Source: Lachnospiraceae bacterium
GTDB taxonomy: Bacteria > Bacillota > Clostridia > Lachnospirales > Lachnospiraceae
Reading direction: 5' to 3'
DNA: 64,000 nucleotides
Assembly (NCBI GenBank): GCA_017472605.1
Contig: JAFUPV010000002.1
Coordinates: 186,001 to 250,000, forward strand
Shown: piece by piece, positions 8,302 to 17,118 of the stretch
Numbering within the stretch: the first letter of the stretch is position 1
Layout: each line of letters begins with the position of its first letter
Made by a program: the position numbers and the translations under genes
The notes under the pieces: generated by a model
What the model was told of the DNA's origin: nothing
What the model saw: only the letters and a program-made list of their open reading frames with translations
The model's database searches: none

Positions 8302-9539
8302 CATTCCCTGTTTTCTTCATAATAACCGGTTACCAGCTGCACTAGCATCTTCGCCATTTCCTTCATGTCGTTCAGGGACACAAATTCATAGAGGGAATGG
8401 GCATTGTAATCGCCGTCACTCAGGTTCGGACAGGGCAGACCCATGTAGCTGAGCTGGGCGCCGTCCGTTCCGCCGCGGATCGGCTCGACTCTTGGCTCCA
8501 CGCCAATCGCCCGAAAAGCTTCCAGCGCATGATCCACACAGTGCATGTGATCCGTCAGCGCTTCTTTCATATTATAATAGGAATCTCTCATTTCAACGGT
8601 TACCGTTCCTTCGCCGTGTCTTGCATTGAGCGCTTCCGCAATCTTCTTCATCTGCTCTTTGCGATGAAGAAACATCTCCTTATCATGGTCACGGAGAATG
8701 TATGCCATCTGCGCAGCTCCCACATCGCCGCTCATTGCCATCAGATGGTTGAAGCCTTCCCGTCCTTCGGTACATTCCGGCACCTCCAGTGACGGCAGCA
8801 TGGACGCAAACTCCATGGCAATGGTCAGGGCATTTTTCATCTGTCCCTTGGCAGAACCGGGGTGCGTCTGACGGCCCTTTACCGCAACTCGCACGCCGCA
8901 GGCGTTAAAGGTTTCATAACAGATGCTGCCAAGGGCGCCTCCGTCGACGGTATAGGCAAAGTCTGCGCCAAAGCCCTTTACATCAAAGAATTTCGGGCCG
9001 TTTCCAACTTCTTCGTCCGGTGTGAAAGCGACTTTAATCGTTCCATGCTTCACCTCCGGATGCTCATAAAAATAGTCCAGCATTGCCATGATATCGGCAA
9101 TTCCCGCCTTGTTGTCGCCGCCAAGAAGCGTCGTTCCATCCGTTACCACCAGATCATGGCCTTTCACGCCGCCCAGACAGGAAAACTCAGACGGAGACAG
9201 CACGATTCCAAGCTCTTCGTTCAGGACAATGTCACCGCCGTCGTAATCCTTCACGATCCGCGCCTTCACGTTTGCTCCGCTGCAGGCATCGGCTGTGTCC
9301 ATGTGGGCAAGAAGACCGATCACCGGAACCTTCCTCTCGTCACCGTTTGCGGGAAGCGTAGCATAGACATAGCAATGCTCGTCCAGAAACGCATCCGTCA
9401 GTCCCAGCTCTTTTAATTCTTCCACCAGCAGTTTTCCCAGGTCTCTCTGCTTTTCCGTGCTTGGGACCACGTCAAGTCCATTCTCAGACTGAGTGTCAAT
9501 TGCAACATAGCGCAAAAAACGTTCTTCTATTGTTTTCAT
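8301..9539 (-). CDS. pepT: Peptidase T (tripeptide aminopeptidase)
   Basis: PepT is a cytoplasmic M20B zinc aminopeptidase that removes the N-terminal residue of tripeptides. The 412-residue length matches the family. Visible landmarks are LLAHMDTAD (zinc His near residue 79), LLGGDNKAGIAD (bridging Asp), TPDEEVGNG (catalytic Glu then zinc Glu), YTVDGG, the GRQTHPGSAKG block and a C-terminal PIRGGTDGAQLSYMGLP. The ATG at 9539 opens the usual MKTIEERFLRYVAIDTQSE start. The stop lies against the 16-bp repeat array. It is apparently monocistronic, divergent from the GH78 gene. It would complete breakdown of peptides imported by systems such as the Opp/Dpp operon at 40.6-46.6 kb. Confidence 0.95.
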   Translation of the reverse strand: MKTIEERFLRYVAIDTQSENGLDVVPSTEKQRDLGKLLVEELKELGLTDAFLDEHCYVYATLPANGDERKVPVIGLLAHMDTADACSGANVKARIVKDYDGGDIVLNEELGIVLSPSEFSCLGGVKGHDLVVTDGTTLLGGDNKAGIADIMAMLDYFYEHPEVKHGTIKVAFTPDEEVGNGPKFFDVKGFGADFAYTVDGGALGSICYETFNACGVRVAVKGRQTHPGSAKGQMKNALTIAMEFASMLPSLEVPECTEGREGFNHLMAMSGDVGAAQMAYILRDHDKEMFLHRKEQMKKIAEALNARHGEGTVTVEMRDSYYNMKEALTDHMHCVDHALEAFRAIGVEPRVEPIRGGTDGAQLSYMGLPCPNLSDGDYNAHSLYEFVSLNDMKEMAKMLVQLVTGYYEENRE

Positions 9540-9735
9540 AACATGCCTCCATTTTCTGATCGGATCCGATCACTCTGCTATGGAAACCGACTCTTTTCCT
9601 GCCGGCATCCGCTTCTGAAATCAGTATAACACAGGTTTTTGAAAAATCAAGCTTCGATCTGGTCATTCCGGTTCCCGCATACCAGGCAGCAAAACAACGG
9701 CAAAGCAGAGGCGGTCAGCGAACCGGACATAAATC

Positions 9736-9764
9736 TTGACATTGCCGCCGGATACCGTTATATT
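9736..9764 (+). promoter_or_regulatory. Promoter of the GH78-GH51 pair
   Basis: TTGACA (9736-9741) and TATATT (9759-9764) are 17 bases apart, about 60 bases before the rhamnosidase ATG. The rest of the 285-base gap back to pepT shows no other feature I can support. Confidence 0.65.
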
Positions 9765-9824
9765 ATATTTTGAATAATCAGGCTCAAATCACAACGAAAA
9801 CAGTGCAAAGCGAGGATTCTCATC

Positions 9825-12800
9825 ATGATAAAAAAAGCAAATCTGACTCTTACCCGGCTTCAGACCGAAGCCATGACCAATCCGCTGGGGATCGACTGCC
9901 CGGCTCCCGCCTTCAGCTGGCTCTTCTCTTCCGACCGTCCGGGCGCGGCCCAGACCTCTTTTCATGTCGTTGTTTCCGCCAGGGAAGATCTGAGCAGCCC
10001 GGTCTGGGACAGCGGCTGTGTCGATTCTTCCTTCTGCAGCGTTCTTTATGCCGGAAAACCGCTTCTTGAACAGACCCGCTACTACTGGAGGGTAACGGTT
10101 TCCGACCACCAGAAACAGACCTGCACCAGCGAAACCGCCTGGTTTGAGACCGGTCTGATGGGAATAGACAGATCTGTCTGGAGCAGTGCCCAGTGGATCG
10201 GCGCACCGATGAAAACCACAAACACAGCGGCTCTGACCTGCTACCGCCTGATGGTCGATTTCCTTGTTGAACCGGGAAACACAGCAGGAATTGTTCTGGC
10301 TGCCCGCAATAAGGACAACTATGTTCTGTTTGACCTCGACATGGACAGCCGCCTGCTGCGCGTGCTGGAATACTGCGACAACGCATGGGACGGAAGCTAT
10401 CAGGACGGCAACCTGCCCACCTGTGTGACCCTGGGTGATCCGGATGGCTATCCCATCGACACAAAAGCAGTTCCTGCCGGAAGGGAACATAAATGGAACC
10501 GGATTTCCATTGAGGTAAACAAACGTGAAGTTACCGTCACTCTGAACGGCCGGACGATCATTGACCGGGAAGACGATGTGATGCCTGCATCCGCTTCTTT
10601 CGCGCCGAGACGTTCCTGCCTTTCTTCCTTTGGATTTAAGCAGCCGGGCAGCCGGGCGGAATATGACCATCTGATCATTTCCAACCCGAAAACCGGGGAT
10701 ATCTATCAGCAGGAGGATTTCTCCGACGAATCCGGTATCTGCAGCATTCTCGGTGTCTGTGAAAACAACCGGCTTGTGGTGGAAAACCGGTTTGAACTGG
10801 TCTGTCCGGTTCCGGCAGTCAATGTTCTTGGAAGCGTTTACGCAGAAAAGGAAATCGTAAATGCCAGACTCTATGCTTCGGCACGCGGTTTCTACACGCT
10901 GTCTGTCAACGGCAGCCACGCCGATGATGCCTTTTACCATCCGGGCTTTACCGATTACCGCAAACGCATTGCCTATCAAACCTTTGATGTGACCCAGCTG
11001 ATGCACACCGGTGTCAACCGGATTCTGGCAACCGTTTCCAAGGGCTATTACGGCGGCTACTGCGGCTATTCCGGTCCTCTCAACTACGGCGAACAGAGCA
11101 GCTTCCTGTGCAAGCTGGTAATCACCTATGAGGACGGCACGACAGATGTTCATGTTACAGACGAAAGCTGGCTCTTTACTGACCGGGGACCGGTTGTCGA
11201 TGCCGACTATCTGGACGGCGAGAACTATGACGCCCGGCTGGAACCGGACGGCTGGGAGGAAGAGACCTACACGGACTGCCGCTGGAAGACCTGCGGAATT
11301 CTTCCCTGGCCAAAGGAGCCGGTTCCGACCAATGGAAGCTTCTCTGAGCCTGTGCCGTTTGAACTGTCCGCCCAGGACGGACCGGCTGCCGTGATTGAGC
11401 GGATTCTTTCTCCCATCGCGGTCACAGAAAATCCGGTTGGTCACTATGTCTATGATTTCGGCCAGAACATGGTTGGAACCATCCGCCTGAAGGTGCGCGG
11501 ACCGCGCGGTCTTTCCCTGAAGCTGCGCTTCGGTGAGATGAGCTATTCCAACGGCGAAATCTATATCCGCAACATCCGTTCCGCGGCAAATACCGATACC
11601 TATACCCTCAAAGGCGATCCGGACGGCGAAACCTGGGTTCCGTCCCACACCTCCCACGGCTTCCGCTATGTGGAAATTACAGGAAACGGCATGATGCTGA
11701 CAGACAATGACTGTGTTCTGAGCCTGGAAGGTCTTGTCCTCTGCAACACACCGGATCTGATCGGTGATTTCTCCTGCTCCGACGAACTGATCAACAGGCT
11801 CCAGAGCAACATCCAGTGGGGGCAGCGCGGCAATTCTCTTCTTGTCTACACGGACTGCCCTCAGAGAAACGAGCGCATGGGCTGGACCGGCGATGCCCAG
11901 GTGTTCGCTGGAACAGCTGCCTTTAACATGGATGTCCGCGCTTTCATGCACAAATGGATGCTGGACGTAAGGGACGGTCAGCTGATGTACAATAAGCAGG
12001 GCGCGGTTCCCGATACCGCTCCGCTTGGCGGCGACAACCGTCCGGACGGCTGCGCGGGCTGGGGTGATGCAGCTGTAATTGTCCCCTGGGAAATCTATAA
12101 GGCATATGGCGATATCCGTGTGCTGGAAGACAACTATGAACTGATGAAAAAATGGATTGCCTACCAGAGCCTGCCGGAGCGTCAGAATTTCGGTCTGCGC
12201 ACCGTTGGCGGCGTTCCTGTTCCAAAACAGTCAGATCTGGCGAAGACTCCGTTCATCCAGGTTCAGCAGCGGCGCGGCGATCATCTGACCTTCGATTTCT
12301 CCACCCCGTTCATCCTTTCCGCCACTGCCTATGCGGCTCATGTTTCCAACCTGATGTCGAAGATTGCGGCGATTCTTGACAAACCGGAGGATGCGGCGGC
12401 TTACCGCAGACGGTTCGAGCAGATCCGCCAGGCCTTTCAGGAGGCATGGGTTCAGAAGGACGGATCTCTGGCTTACTGGGGCGAGATGAGTAAGTCCGAG
12501 CCGACGACAGTCTCCCGGTCAAAGGCGGACTCCGTATCAGGCGCGTCTTCCGCAGCTTCTTGGGCCGGCACGGAGCCTGCAGCCGCCCCGATCAACCAGA
12601 CCCGCTATTCCAACGAGCCGGGCAATCCCTTCCGTCCAAGCCAGACTGCCTACGCGCTGGCGATTGACTTTGATCTGATGCCAAAAGCAACCATGGAAAA
12701 CACGGCGAAATTCTTTGCGGAAGCGATCCATGACGCAGACGACCATCTGACTGTCGGCTTCCTTGGCATTGCTCACCTGATCCCGGCTTTAAGCCGCGTG

Positions 12801-13346
12801 GGAAACTATGAGCTGGCTTACCGGCTGCTGGAGCAGAAGGGAAATCCGGGCTGGCTTTACAGTGTGCTCAACGGAGCCACCACCATCTGGGAGCGCTGGG
12901 ATTCCTACATTTCTGAGACAGGAACCTTCGGTGACATTTCCATGAACTCCTTCAACCACTACGCCTACGGCGCAGTGGGCCAGTGGCTCTATGAAACCGT
13001 TCTCGGCATCCGCAGCGGCGAACACCCGGAAGAAGCAGGTTATAAGCGGATCTATCTTTCTCCTGTCTGGGGCGGAAGTCTGACCTGGGCAAAGGGCTGG
13101 CACCATTCCCCCTATGGAATGATCTCGTCCGGCTGGGAATGCGAAGAGAACCAGATCATCTACCGCTGTACCGTTCCGACCGGAACAACGGCTCTGCTGA
13201 CGCTGCCGCTGACACTGCCCGAAAAACGGACTGGAACTTTCACAGCCTCTGTTTTGGAAGGCGACGGCGCAGTTCCAGTGACATGCGCAGACGGCTGCGC
13301 TGCGTTTGAGCTGAAGCCGGGCAGCTATGTGTTTACCGTTGGCTGA
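9825..13346 (+). CDS. Glycoside hydrolase family 78 alpha-L-rhamnosidase
   Basis: This 1173-residue enzyme should release terminal alpha-L-rhamnose, as from rhamnogalacturonan or glycosylated plant compounds. Order: N-terminal fn3-like domain (FSWLFSSDRPGAAQTSFHVV to YYWRVTVSD, ~25-100), an inserted laminin-G-like sandwich (~125-310), the rhamnosidase N domain with WRVTDESW-like features (~335-500), a beta domain containing YDFGQNMVGTIRLK, the (alpha/alpha)6 catalytic domain with DCPQRNERMGWTGD near 680 (general acid Glu) and TTIWERWDS near 1020, and a C-terminal beta domain. A Ser/Ala-rich insert lies near 890-925. There is no signal peptide, so it is probably cytoplasmic. RBS GAGGA precedes the ATG at 9825. 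GH51 follows. Confidence 0.9.
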   Translation: MIKKANLTLTRLQTEAMTNPLGIDCPAPAFSWLFSSDRPGAAQTSFHVVVSAREDLSSPVWDSGCVDSSFCSVLYAGKPLLEQTRYYWRVTVSDHQKQTCTSETAWFETGLMGIDRSVWSSAQWIGAPMKTTNTAALTCYRLMVDFLVEPGNTAGIVLAARNKDNYVLFDLDMDSRLLRVLEYCDNAWDGSYQDGNLPTCVTLGDPDGYPIDTKAVPAGREHKWNRISIEVNKREVTVTLNGRTIIDREDDVMPASASFAPRRSCLSSFGFKQPGSRAEYDHLIISNPKTGDIYQQEDFSDESGICSILGVCENNRLVVENRFELVCPVPAVNVLGSVYAEKEIVNARLYASARGFYTLSVNGSHADDAFYHPGFTDYRKRIAYQTFDVTQLMHTGVNRILATVSKGYYGGYCGYSGPLNYGEQSSFLCKLVITYEDGTTDVHVTDESWLFTDRGPVVDADYLDGENYDARLEPDGWEEETYTDCRWKTCGILPWPKEPVPTNGSFSEPVPFELSAQDGPAAVIERILSPIAVTENPVGHYVYDFGQNMVGTIRLKVRGPRGLSLKLRFGEMSYSNGEIYIRNIRSAANTDTYTLKGDPDGETWVPSHTSHGFRYVEITGNGMMLTDNDCVLSLEGLVLCNTPDLIGDFSCSDELINRLQSNIQWGQRGNSLLVYTDCPQRNERMGWTGDAQVFAGTAAFNMDVRAFMHKWMLDVRDGQLMYNKQGAVPDTAPLGGDNRPDGCAGWGDAAVIVPWEIYKAYGDIRVLEDNYELMKKWIAYQSLPERQNFGLRTVGGVPVPKQSDLAKTPFIQVQQRRGDHLTFDFSTPFILSATAYAAHVSNLMSKIAAILDKPEDAAAYRRRFEQIRQAFQEAWVQKDGSLAYWGEMSKSEPTTVSRSKADSVSGASSAASWAGTEPAAAPINQTRYSNEPGNPFRPSQTAYALAIDFDLMPKATMENTAKFFAEAIHDADDHLTVGFLGIAHLIPALSRVGNYELAYRLLEQKGNPGWLYSVLNGATTIWERWDSYISETGTFGDISMNSFNHYAYGAVGQWLYETVLGIRSGEHPEEAGYKRIYLSPVWGGSLTWAKGWHHSPYGMISSGWECEENQIIYRCTVPTGTTALLTLPLTLPEKRTGTFTASVLEGDGAVPVTCADGCAAFELKPGSYVFTVG

Positions 13347-13412
13347 ATCGTTTCGATGCCTGCACAGCCGTCCGCATGATGCAATCCGGGCAGCAGTGTG
13401 ATTTTCTGACAG

Positions 13413-13457
13413 CGCAAATGCAGCGGTTCCTGTGCCGCTGTGTTTGCGTGATTTTTT
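13413..13457 (+). terminator. Stem-loop with T-run between GH78 and GH51
   Basis: CGCAAA..CAGCGG (13413-13426) pairs with CCGCTG..TTTGCG (13435-13448), followed by ATTTTTTATTTT. It lies in the 129-base gap between the two genes, so it may be a partial terminator that lowers GH51 expression. Confidence 0.55.
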
Positions 13458-13475
13458 ATTTTCGGAGATTTTATT

Positions 13476-15005
13476 ATGATCGAACTTTCTATCGGAACGC
13501 CCAATGGCGTCATTGACCAGAACATCTACGGCCAGTTTATTGAACATATTCTTACCTGCATCAACGGCGGCATCTATGATCCCTGCAGCCCGCTTGCCGA
13601 CGAAACCGGAATCCGCGCTGACGTCCTGGAAAAAATGAAGGAGCTGGCGCCTCCCGTTCTCCGCTTTCCCGGCGGCACAATCATGTGCCAGTACCACTGG
13701 GAGGATGCCATCGGTCCCATGGAAAAACGGATCCGGCGAAAAAATCTGATCTGGGGCAGCGAACTGGATCCTTCCTTTGGAACGGCTGAGTTTGTCACCT
13801 TCTGCCGCCGGATCGGCGCGGAACCGATGATCTGTGTCAACATGGCTTCCGGCACAGCGGAAGAGGCCGGAAACTGGGTGGAATACTGCAACGGAACCAG
13901 AAACACATACTATGCCAATCTGCGGCGCAGCCACGGCTATGAAGAGCCCTTTCAGGTGAAATACTGGTGCATCGGCAACGAATCCTACGCGGAGCCGGAC
14001 ATCGGCATTCATCATGATGTTTCCCTGTACATCCGGGATGCCATGGAATTTATCAAATTCATGAAGCTGACCGACAAAACCATTCAGACCGTCATCGTTG
14101 GATGTGACCGGGAGGACTGGAACCGGCCGGTGCTGGATGCCCTTCATCCGGTCACCGACTATTTCTCCTATCATCACTATTCCGGTGAGGGAAACATGGG
14201 GCTTTACGGACCATTTGCCGGAGAACGGAATCTGAAAGAAACACTGGCCCGGCTGACTGCGCTGCTCCAGACCTATCCGGAGCAGGTCACGGATTTCAGT
14301 CCCTGGTACCGTTTTCCTCCCCGAAGCGGTAAAATCCGGATTGCCCTTGATGAATGGAATATCTGGAATTTTGTCCCGGACGAAACCTATGGGCTGCTCC
14401 AGACCTATAACTGGCGGGATGCGCTCTGGACTGCAAGCATTCTCAATCTCCTGCTTTCCACTCCGGAAATCGGCATGGCAAACCTGGCTCAGTCCGTCAA
14501 TGTCATTGCGCCAATCGTTGCCGAAACGGACGGCTCCTGGTTCCAGACCATCGCCTTTCCCCTGCGGCTCTATCGGACTGCGATGACCGGCACCCGGCTT
14601 TCTGTTTCGTTCCGGTCGCAGAACCCGGTGATTGACGGAAAAGCGGCAGGACAGGTGGAAGCGTTAAACGTTTCTGCCGTACAGAATCCGGATGGGACAG
14701 TTCGGCTCGCCGTGGTGAACCGGGATTTTGACCATGACTATGAGATCGCGGTGACCGAAGATGCAAGGAACCAGAATCAATCCGGCGATCCCGATACCGC
14801 TGCAAAGCAAACTGCCAGCCCGGACTGCAGCTTCAATCCGAATCTGTTTCAGGGAAAAACCGGTGAACTAACAGTTCTTACCGGATCCGCGCCGGACGCG
14901 GTCTGCTCGCGGAATCATTCCTGTGTCAGCGAGACCCATGCGCTCATCGACGGAAACACAATCCGAATTCCGGCGGGAAGCATCAGCCTGATTACATGGC
15001 GCTGA
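13476..15005 (+). CDS. Glycoside hydrolase family 51 alpha-L-arabinofuranosidase
   Basis: GH51 enzymes remove arabinofuranosyl side groups from arabinan and arabinoxylan by retention. The 509-residue length and blocks fit: YGQFIEHILTCINGGIYDP at the start, RFPGG, WCIGNESYAEPD with the acid/base Glu near residue 167, and IALDEWNIW with the nucleophile Glu near 293. The protein is a barrel followed by a beta-sandwich ending in SLITWR. There is no signal peptide, so action is cytoplasmic. GGAG eight bases before the ATG at 13476 fixes the start. It follows the GH78 gene on the same strand, suggesting joint use on rhamnose- and arabinose-bearing pectic fragments, and a strong terminator closes the unit. 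Confidence 0.93.
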   Translation: MIELSIGTPNGVIDQNIYGQFIEHILTCINGGIYDPCSPLADETGIRADVLEKMKELAPPVLRFPGGTIMCQYHWEDAIGPMEKRIRRKNLIWGSELDPSFGTAEFVTFCRRIGAEPMICVNMASGTAEEAGNWVEYCNGTRNTYYANLRRSHGYEEPFQVKYWCIGNESYAEPDIGIHHDVSLYIRDAMEFIKFMKLTDKTIQTVIVGCDREDWNRPVLDALHPVTDYFSYHHYSGEGNMGLYGPFAGERNLKETLARLTALLQTYPEQVTDFSPWYRFPPRSGKIRIALDEWNIWNFVPDETYGLLQTYNWRDALWTASILNLLLSTPEIGMANLAQSVNVIAPIVAETDGSWFQTIAFPLRLYRTAMTGTRLSVSFRSQNPVIDGKAAGQVEALNVSAVQNPDGTVRLAVVNRDFDHDYEIAVTEDARNQNQSGDPDTAAKQTASPDCSFNPNLFQGKTGELTVLTGSAPDAVCSRNHSCVSETHALIDGNTIRIPAGSISLITWR

Positions 15006-15032
15006 TTTTCTTTCCATCCTTCGATACTTTAT

Positions 15033-15077
15033 ACAGAACAATATCATTCCTTTCTTGATATTGTTCTGTTTTTTTAT
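15033..15077 (+). terminator. Intrinsic terminator after GH51
   Basis: ACAGAACAATATCA (15033-15046) pairs perfectly with 15056-15069 around a 9-base loop and is followed by a run of seven or more T. Confidence 0.92.
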
Positions 15078-15264
15078 TGACTCTGTTCCGTTTAACAGCA
15101 GCTCTCTGCATCCGGCACGCTGCTGTTTCCATATTTTTTAAAATACTATATTGCATTATTGAATAGTTTGTGATATTATGTACTCATCAAAGGCAAGAAG
15201 CAGATATGCAGGCAGCTCCCATCCCTGCACCGTCTGCGTAAATCCAGGAAAGGAGGACTTTCTC

Positions 15265-15579
15265 TTGAATGCACAGCTGAAAAAAGGCGTTCTGGAGCTT
15301 TGCGTGCTGACTAAGCTCTGTGACGGTGACCGCTATGGTTACGAACTGACCGAATCCATCTCACAGGAAATTTCCATTGCTACCGGCACGCTGTATCTTG
15401 TTCTGAAACGACTGAAAGACGAATCCTATGTTGACACGTATCTGACCGAATCTTCCGGCGGTCCGGCCAGAAAGTACTATCACCTGACCGAAGCCGGTAT
15501 GGAATACCAGAAAAAGCTGATGGACGAATGGCTGGAATTCTCTGCAGCCGTTGCCAGACTTCTGAAAAAAGAAAATTAA
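15265..15579 (+). CDS. PadR-family transcriptional regulator
   Basis: A ~104-residue winged-helix protein with the PadR pattern: NAQLKKGVLELCVLTKL, DRYGYELTESIS, then GTLYLVLKRLKDESYV as the recognition part and PARKYYHLTEAG as the wing. The true start is the TTG at 15265, eight bases after AGGAGG at 15251-15256. An ATG at 15178 upstream in frame lacks such a site. PadR proteins are usually local repressors responding to stress or antimicrobial compounds. The gene is followed 15 bases later by a HAAS/DUF4097 protein, a pairing very common in Firmicutes, so it probably controls that gene. Confidence 0.92.
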   Translation: MNAQLKKGVLELCVLTKLCDGDRYGYELTESISQEISIATGTLYLVLKRLKDESYVDTYLTESSGGPARKYYHLTEAGMEYQKKLMDEWLEFSAAVARLLKKEN

Positions 15580-15594
15580 TCCCTGGAGGTTCTT

Positions 15595-16974
15595 ATGACA
15601 AAAAATGAATACATGACCCGCCTTACCGCTGCTCTCAGTCCTTTTTCCACGGAAACGCAGCAGGAGGTTCTGGAAGACTATGAAACCCACTTTGCAATGG
15701 GGCTGGAAAACGGAAAAAGTGAAGAGGAAATCTGCCTGGAACTGGGCTCCATCGAATTGTTTATTGATGAATTGAAACAGCTGGAGCCGCCTGTCTCCGA
15801 AACAGCACAGTCTGCCGCTTCTGCCCGTACCGGTGCAGTCTCCGAATCCGGAGAACCTTCCGGCTCCTCTCAGGATCCCGCCGCTGCACCAAAGACTCTG
15901 ATTGAAACCAGCACAACCGAAGCCCAAATCTTTGGCAGTGCTTCCGGTAATGCTTCCGGCAATCTTTCCGGTAACTCTTCCGGCAGCTCTTCCGACAATT
16001 TTTCCCACAGCTCAAAATCCGATTATGAGCCGGATGAATACCACGCTTCCAATGCCGCAAAACTGGTTCTTGAAGGTCTCTGTGCCGATGTTTCCATGTC
16101 CGCCTCCCGTGACGGTCAGTTCCACATTTACTACGAAAACAACGGCTCCACCCGTCAGAAAATGCAGTTCCGCTTCTACTTCCGCCAGGAAGGCGACACC
16201 ATCTATACCGGTGTCCGCAAATCCAGAACCATGACCGGACTTTTCAATACCTTCGGTTCGCCGGACATTTCTCTGGAGGTGGAAATTCCATCCTCAATGA
16301 CAGACATCCAGGCTTCCACAGTAAGCGGCGAGATGAAAGTGGACGGCCTCGGCAATCCGCAGGTTTCTCTGTCTACCACCAACGGCGACATGACCGTTTC
16401 TCACATGAACTGCGAACGTCTGGAGCTTGGCACCGTCAACGGTGACATCGATGTCGATTGCATCCGGGCCGGTTACCTGAAATTCAACTCCACCAGCGGC
16501 GACTATTCCGGAAGCAGCGTGGACTGCCAGCACATTGAATTCGTCACTACCAGCGGCGATCTGGAGCTGAGCTCCACCTCCGCGCCGACCTGCCACATCA
16601 GCACAGTCAGCGGTGACGCGGATATCAACGGAAAATTCGGTTTCTGCAAGGTCAACACCATCAGCGGCGACATCGAACTGAACAATCAGTATGCAATGGA
16701 AGTCAAGCTGAACACGGTCAGCGGTGACATCACGCTCTATCCTTCCAATGCCATCAGCGGAAAAATCAACACAGTCAGCGGCGACGTCGATTTTGATACA
16801 AGGCGTCTGACCTGCGGCCTTCACGTCGACTTTTCCACCGTCAGCGGCGATCTGGACATCAACTGCCCCTGCAACGCACAGCATTTCTCCCGGGGCGGCA
16901 GCATAGATCTTCCGGGTGAAGGCAGCTATCTTGTTTCCGTCGGAACCACCTCCGGAGATATCACCATCCGTTAA
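15595..16974 (+). CDS. HAAS-domain / DUF4097 beta-repeat protein
   Basis: The first ~75 residues (MTKNEYMTRLTAALSPFSTE, YETHFAMGLENGKSEEEICL) form the helical HAAS signalling domain found with PadR regulators. A Ser/Gly/Asn-rich linker (repeats like GNASGNLSGNSSG, ~118-140) leads to a long DUF4097 right-handed beta-solenoid with many TVSGDI/TTSGDL turns (~230-459). No membrane helix is obvious, unlike many relatives with toast_rack domains, so location is uncertain. Its function is not established; relatives are implicated in envelope stress sensing. Translation follows the PadR gene by 15 bases with a GGAGG site, so the two are co-expressed. A 19-bp hairpin terminator follows. Confidence 0.85.
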   Translation: MTKNEYMTRLTAALSPFSTETQQEVLEDYETHFAMGLENGKSEEEICLELGSIELFIDELKQLEPPVSETAQSAASARTGAVSESGEPSGSSQDPAAAPKTLIETSTTEAQIFGSASGNASGNLSGNSSGSSSDNFSHSSKSDYEPDEYHASNAAKLVLEGLCADVSMSASRDGQFHIYYENNGSTRQKMQFRFYFRQEGDTIYTGVRKSRTMTGLFNTFGSPDISLEVEIPSSMTDIQASTVSGEMKVDGLGNPQVSLSTTNGDMTVSHMNCERLELGTVNGDIDVDCIRAGYLKFNSTSGDYSGSSVDCQHIEFVTTSGDLELSSTSAPTCHISTVSGDADINGKFGFCKVNTISGDIELNNQYAMEVKLNTVSGDITLYPSNAISGKINTVSGDVDFDTRRLTCGLHVDFSTVSGDLDINCPCNAQHFSRGGSIDLPGEGSYLVSVGTTSGDITIR

Positions 16975-17014
16975 CAGTCCGTCAACCGGCTGACAACCAC
17001 CGTCTGCCATGACC

Positions 17015-17063
17015 AAAGCGCCGGATATCTGCAAATCCTCCTGCAGATATCCGGCGCTTTTCT
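17015..17063. terminator. Bidirectional 19-bp hairpin terminator
   Basis: Positions 17015-17033 and 17042-17060 are perfect complements with an 8-base loop. On the plus strand TTTT follows, and on the minus strand TTTG. It separates the HAAS gene from the convergent zinc-ribbon gene. Confidence 0.9.
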
Positions 17064-17072
17064 GCGCTCTGC

Positions 17073-17108
17073 TTATGCATCCGGACGAACATGCCAGTGA
17101 CACGTTCG
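17073..17108. repeat. Dispersed 36-bp repeat, copy 1
   Basis: This 36-bp stretch containing AACATGCCAGTGACACGT matches 30981-31016 at about 30 of 36 positions. Both copies lie just past the 3' end of a minus-strand gene and next to a hairpin. It does not resemble a known coding or RNA feature. Confidence 0.55.
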
Positions 17109-17118
17109 GTCGGATTGT

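Noticed and set aside
9789..11951. 720-codon open frame on the minus strand
   Set aside because: It lies wholly antisense to the strongly supported GH78 gene, has no family pattern and no ribosome site, and follows from biased codon use in that gene.
12789..14177. 462-codon open frame on the minus strand
   Set aside because: It is antisense across the end of GH78 and the start of GH51, crossing their terminator; no domain or start signal is seen.
16203..17103. Minus-strand frames over the DUF4097 region
   Set aside because: They mirror the SGD/TVSG repeats of the plus-strand gene and have no independent support.
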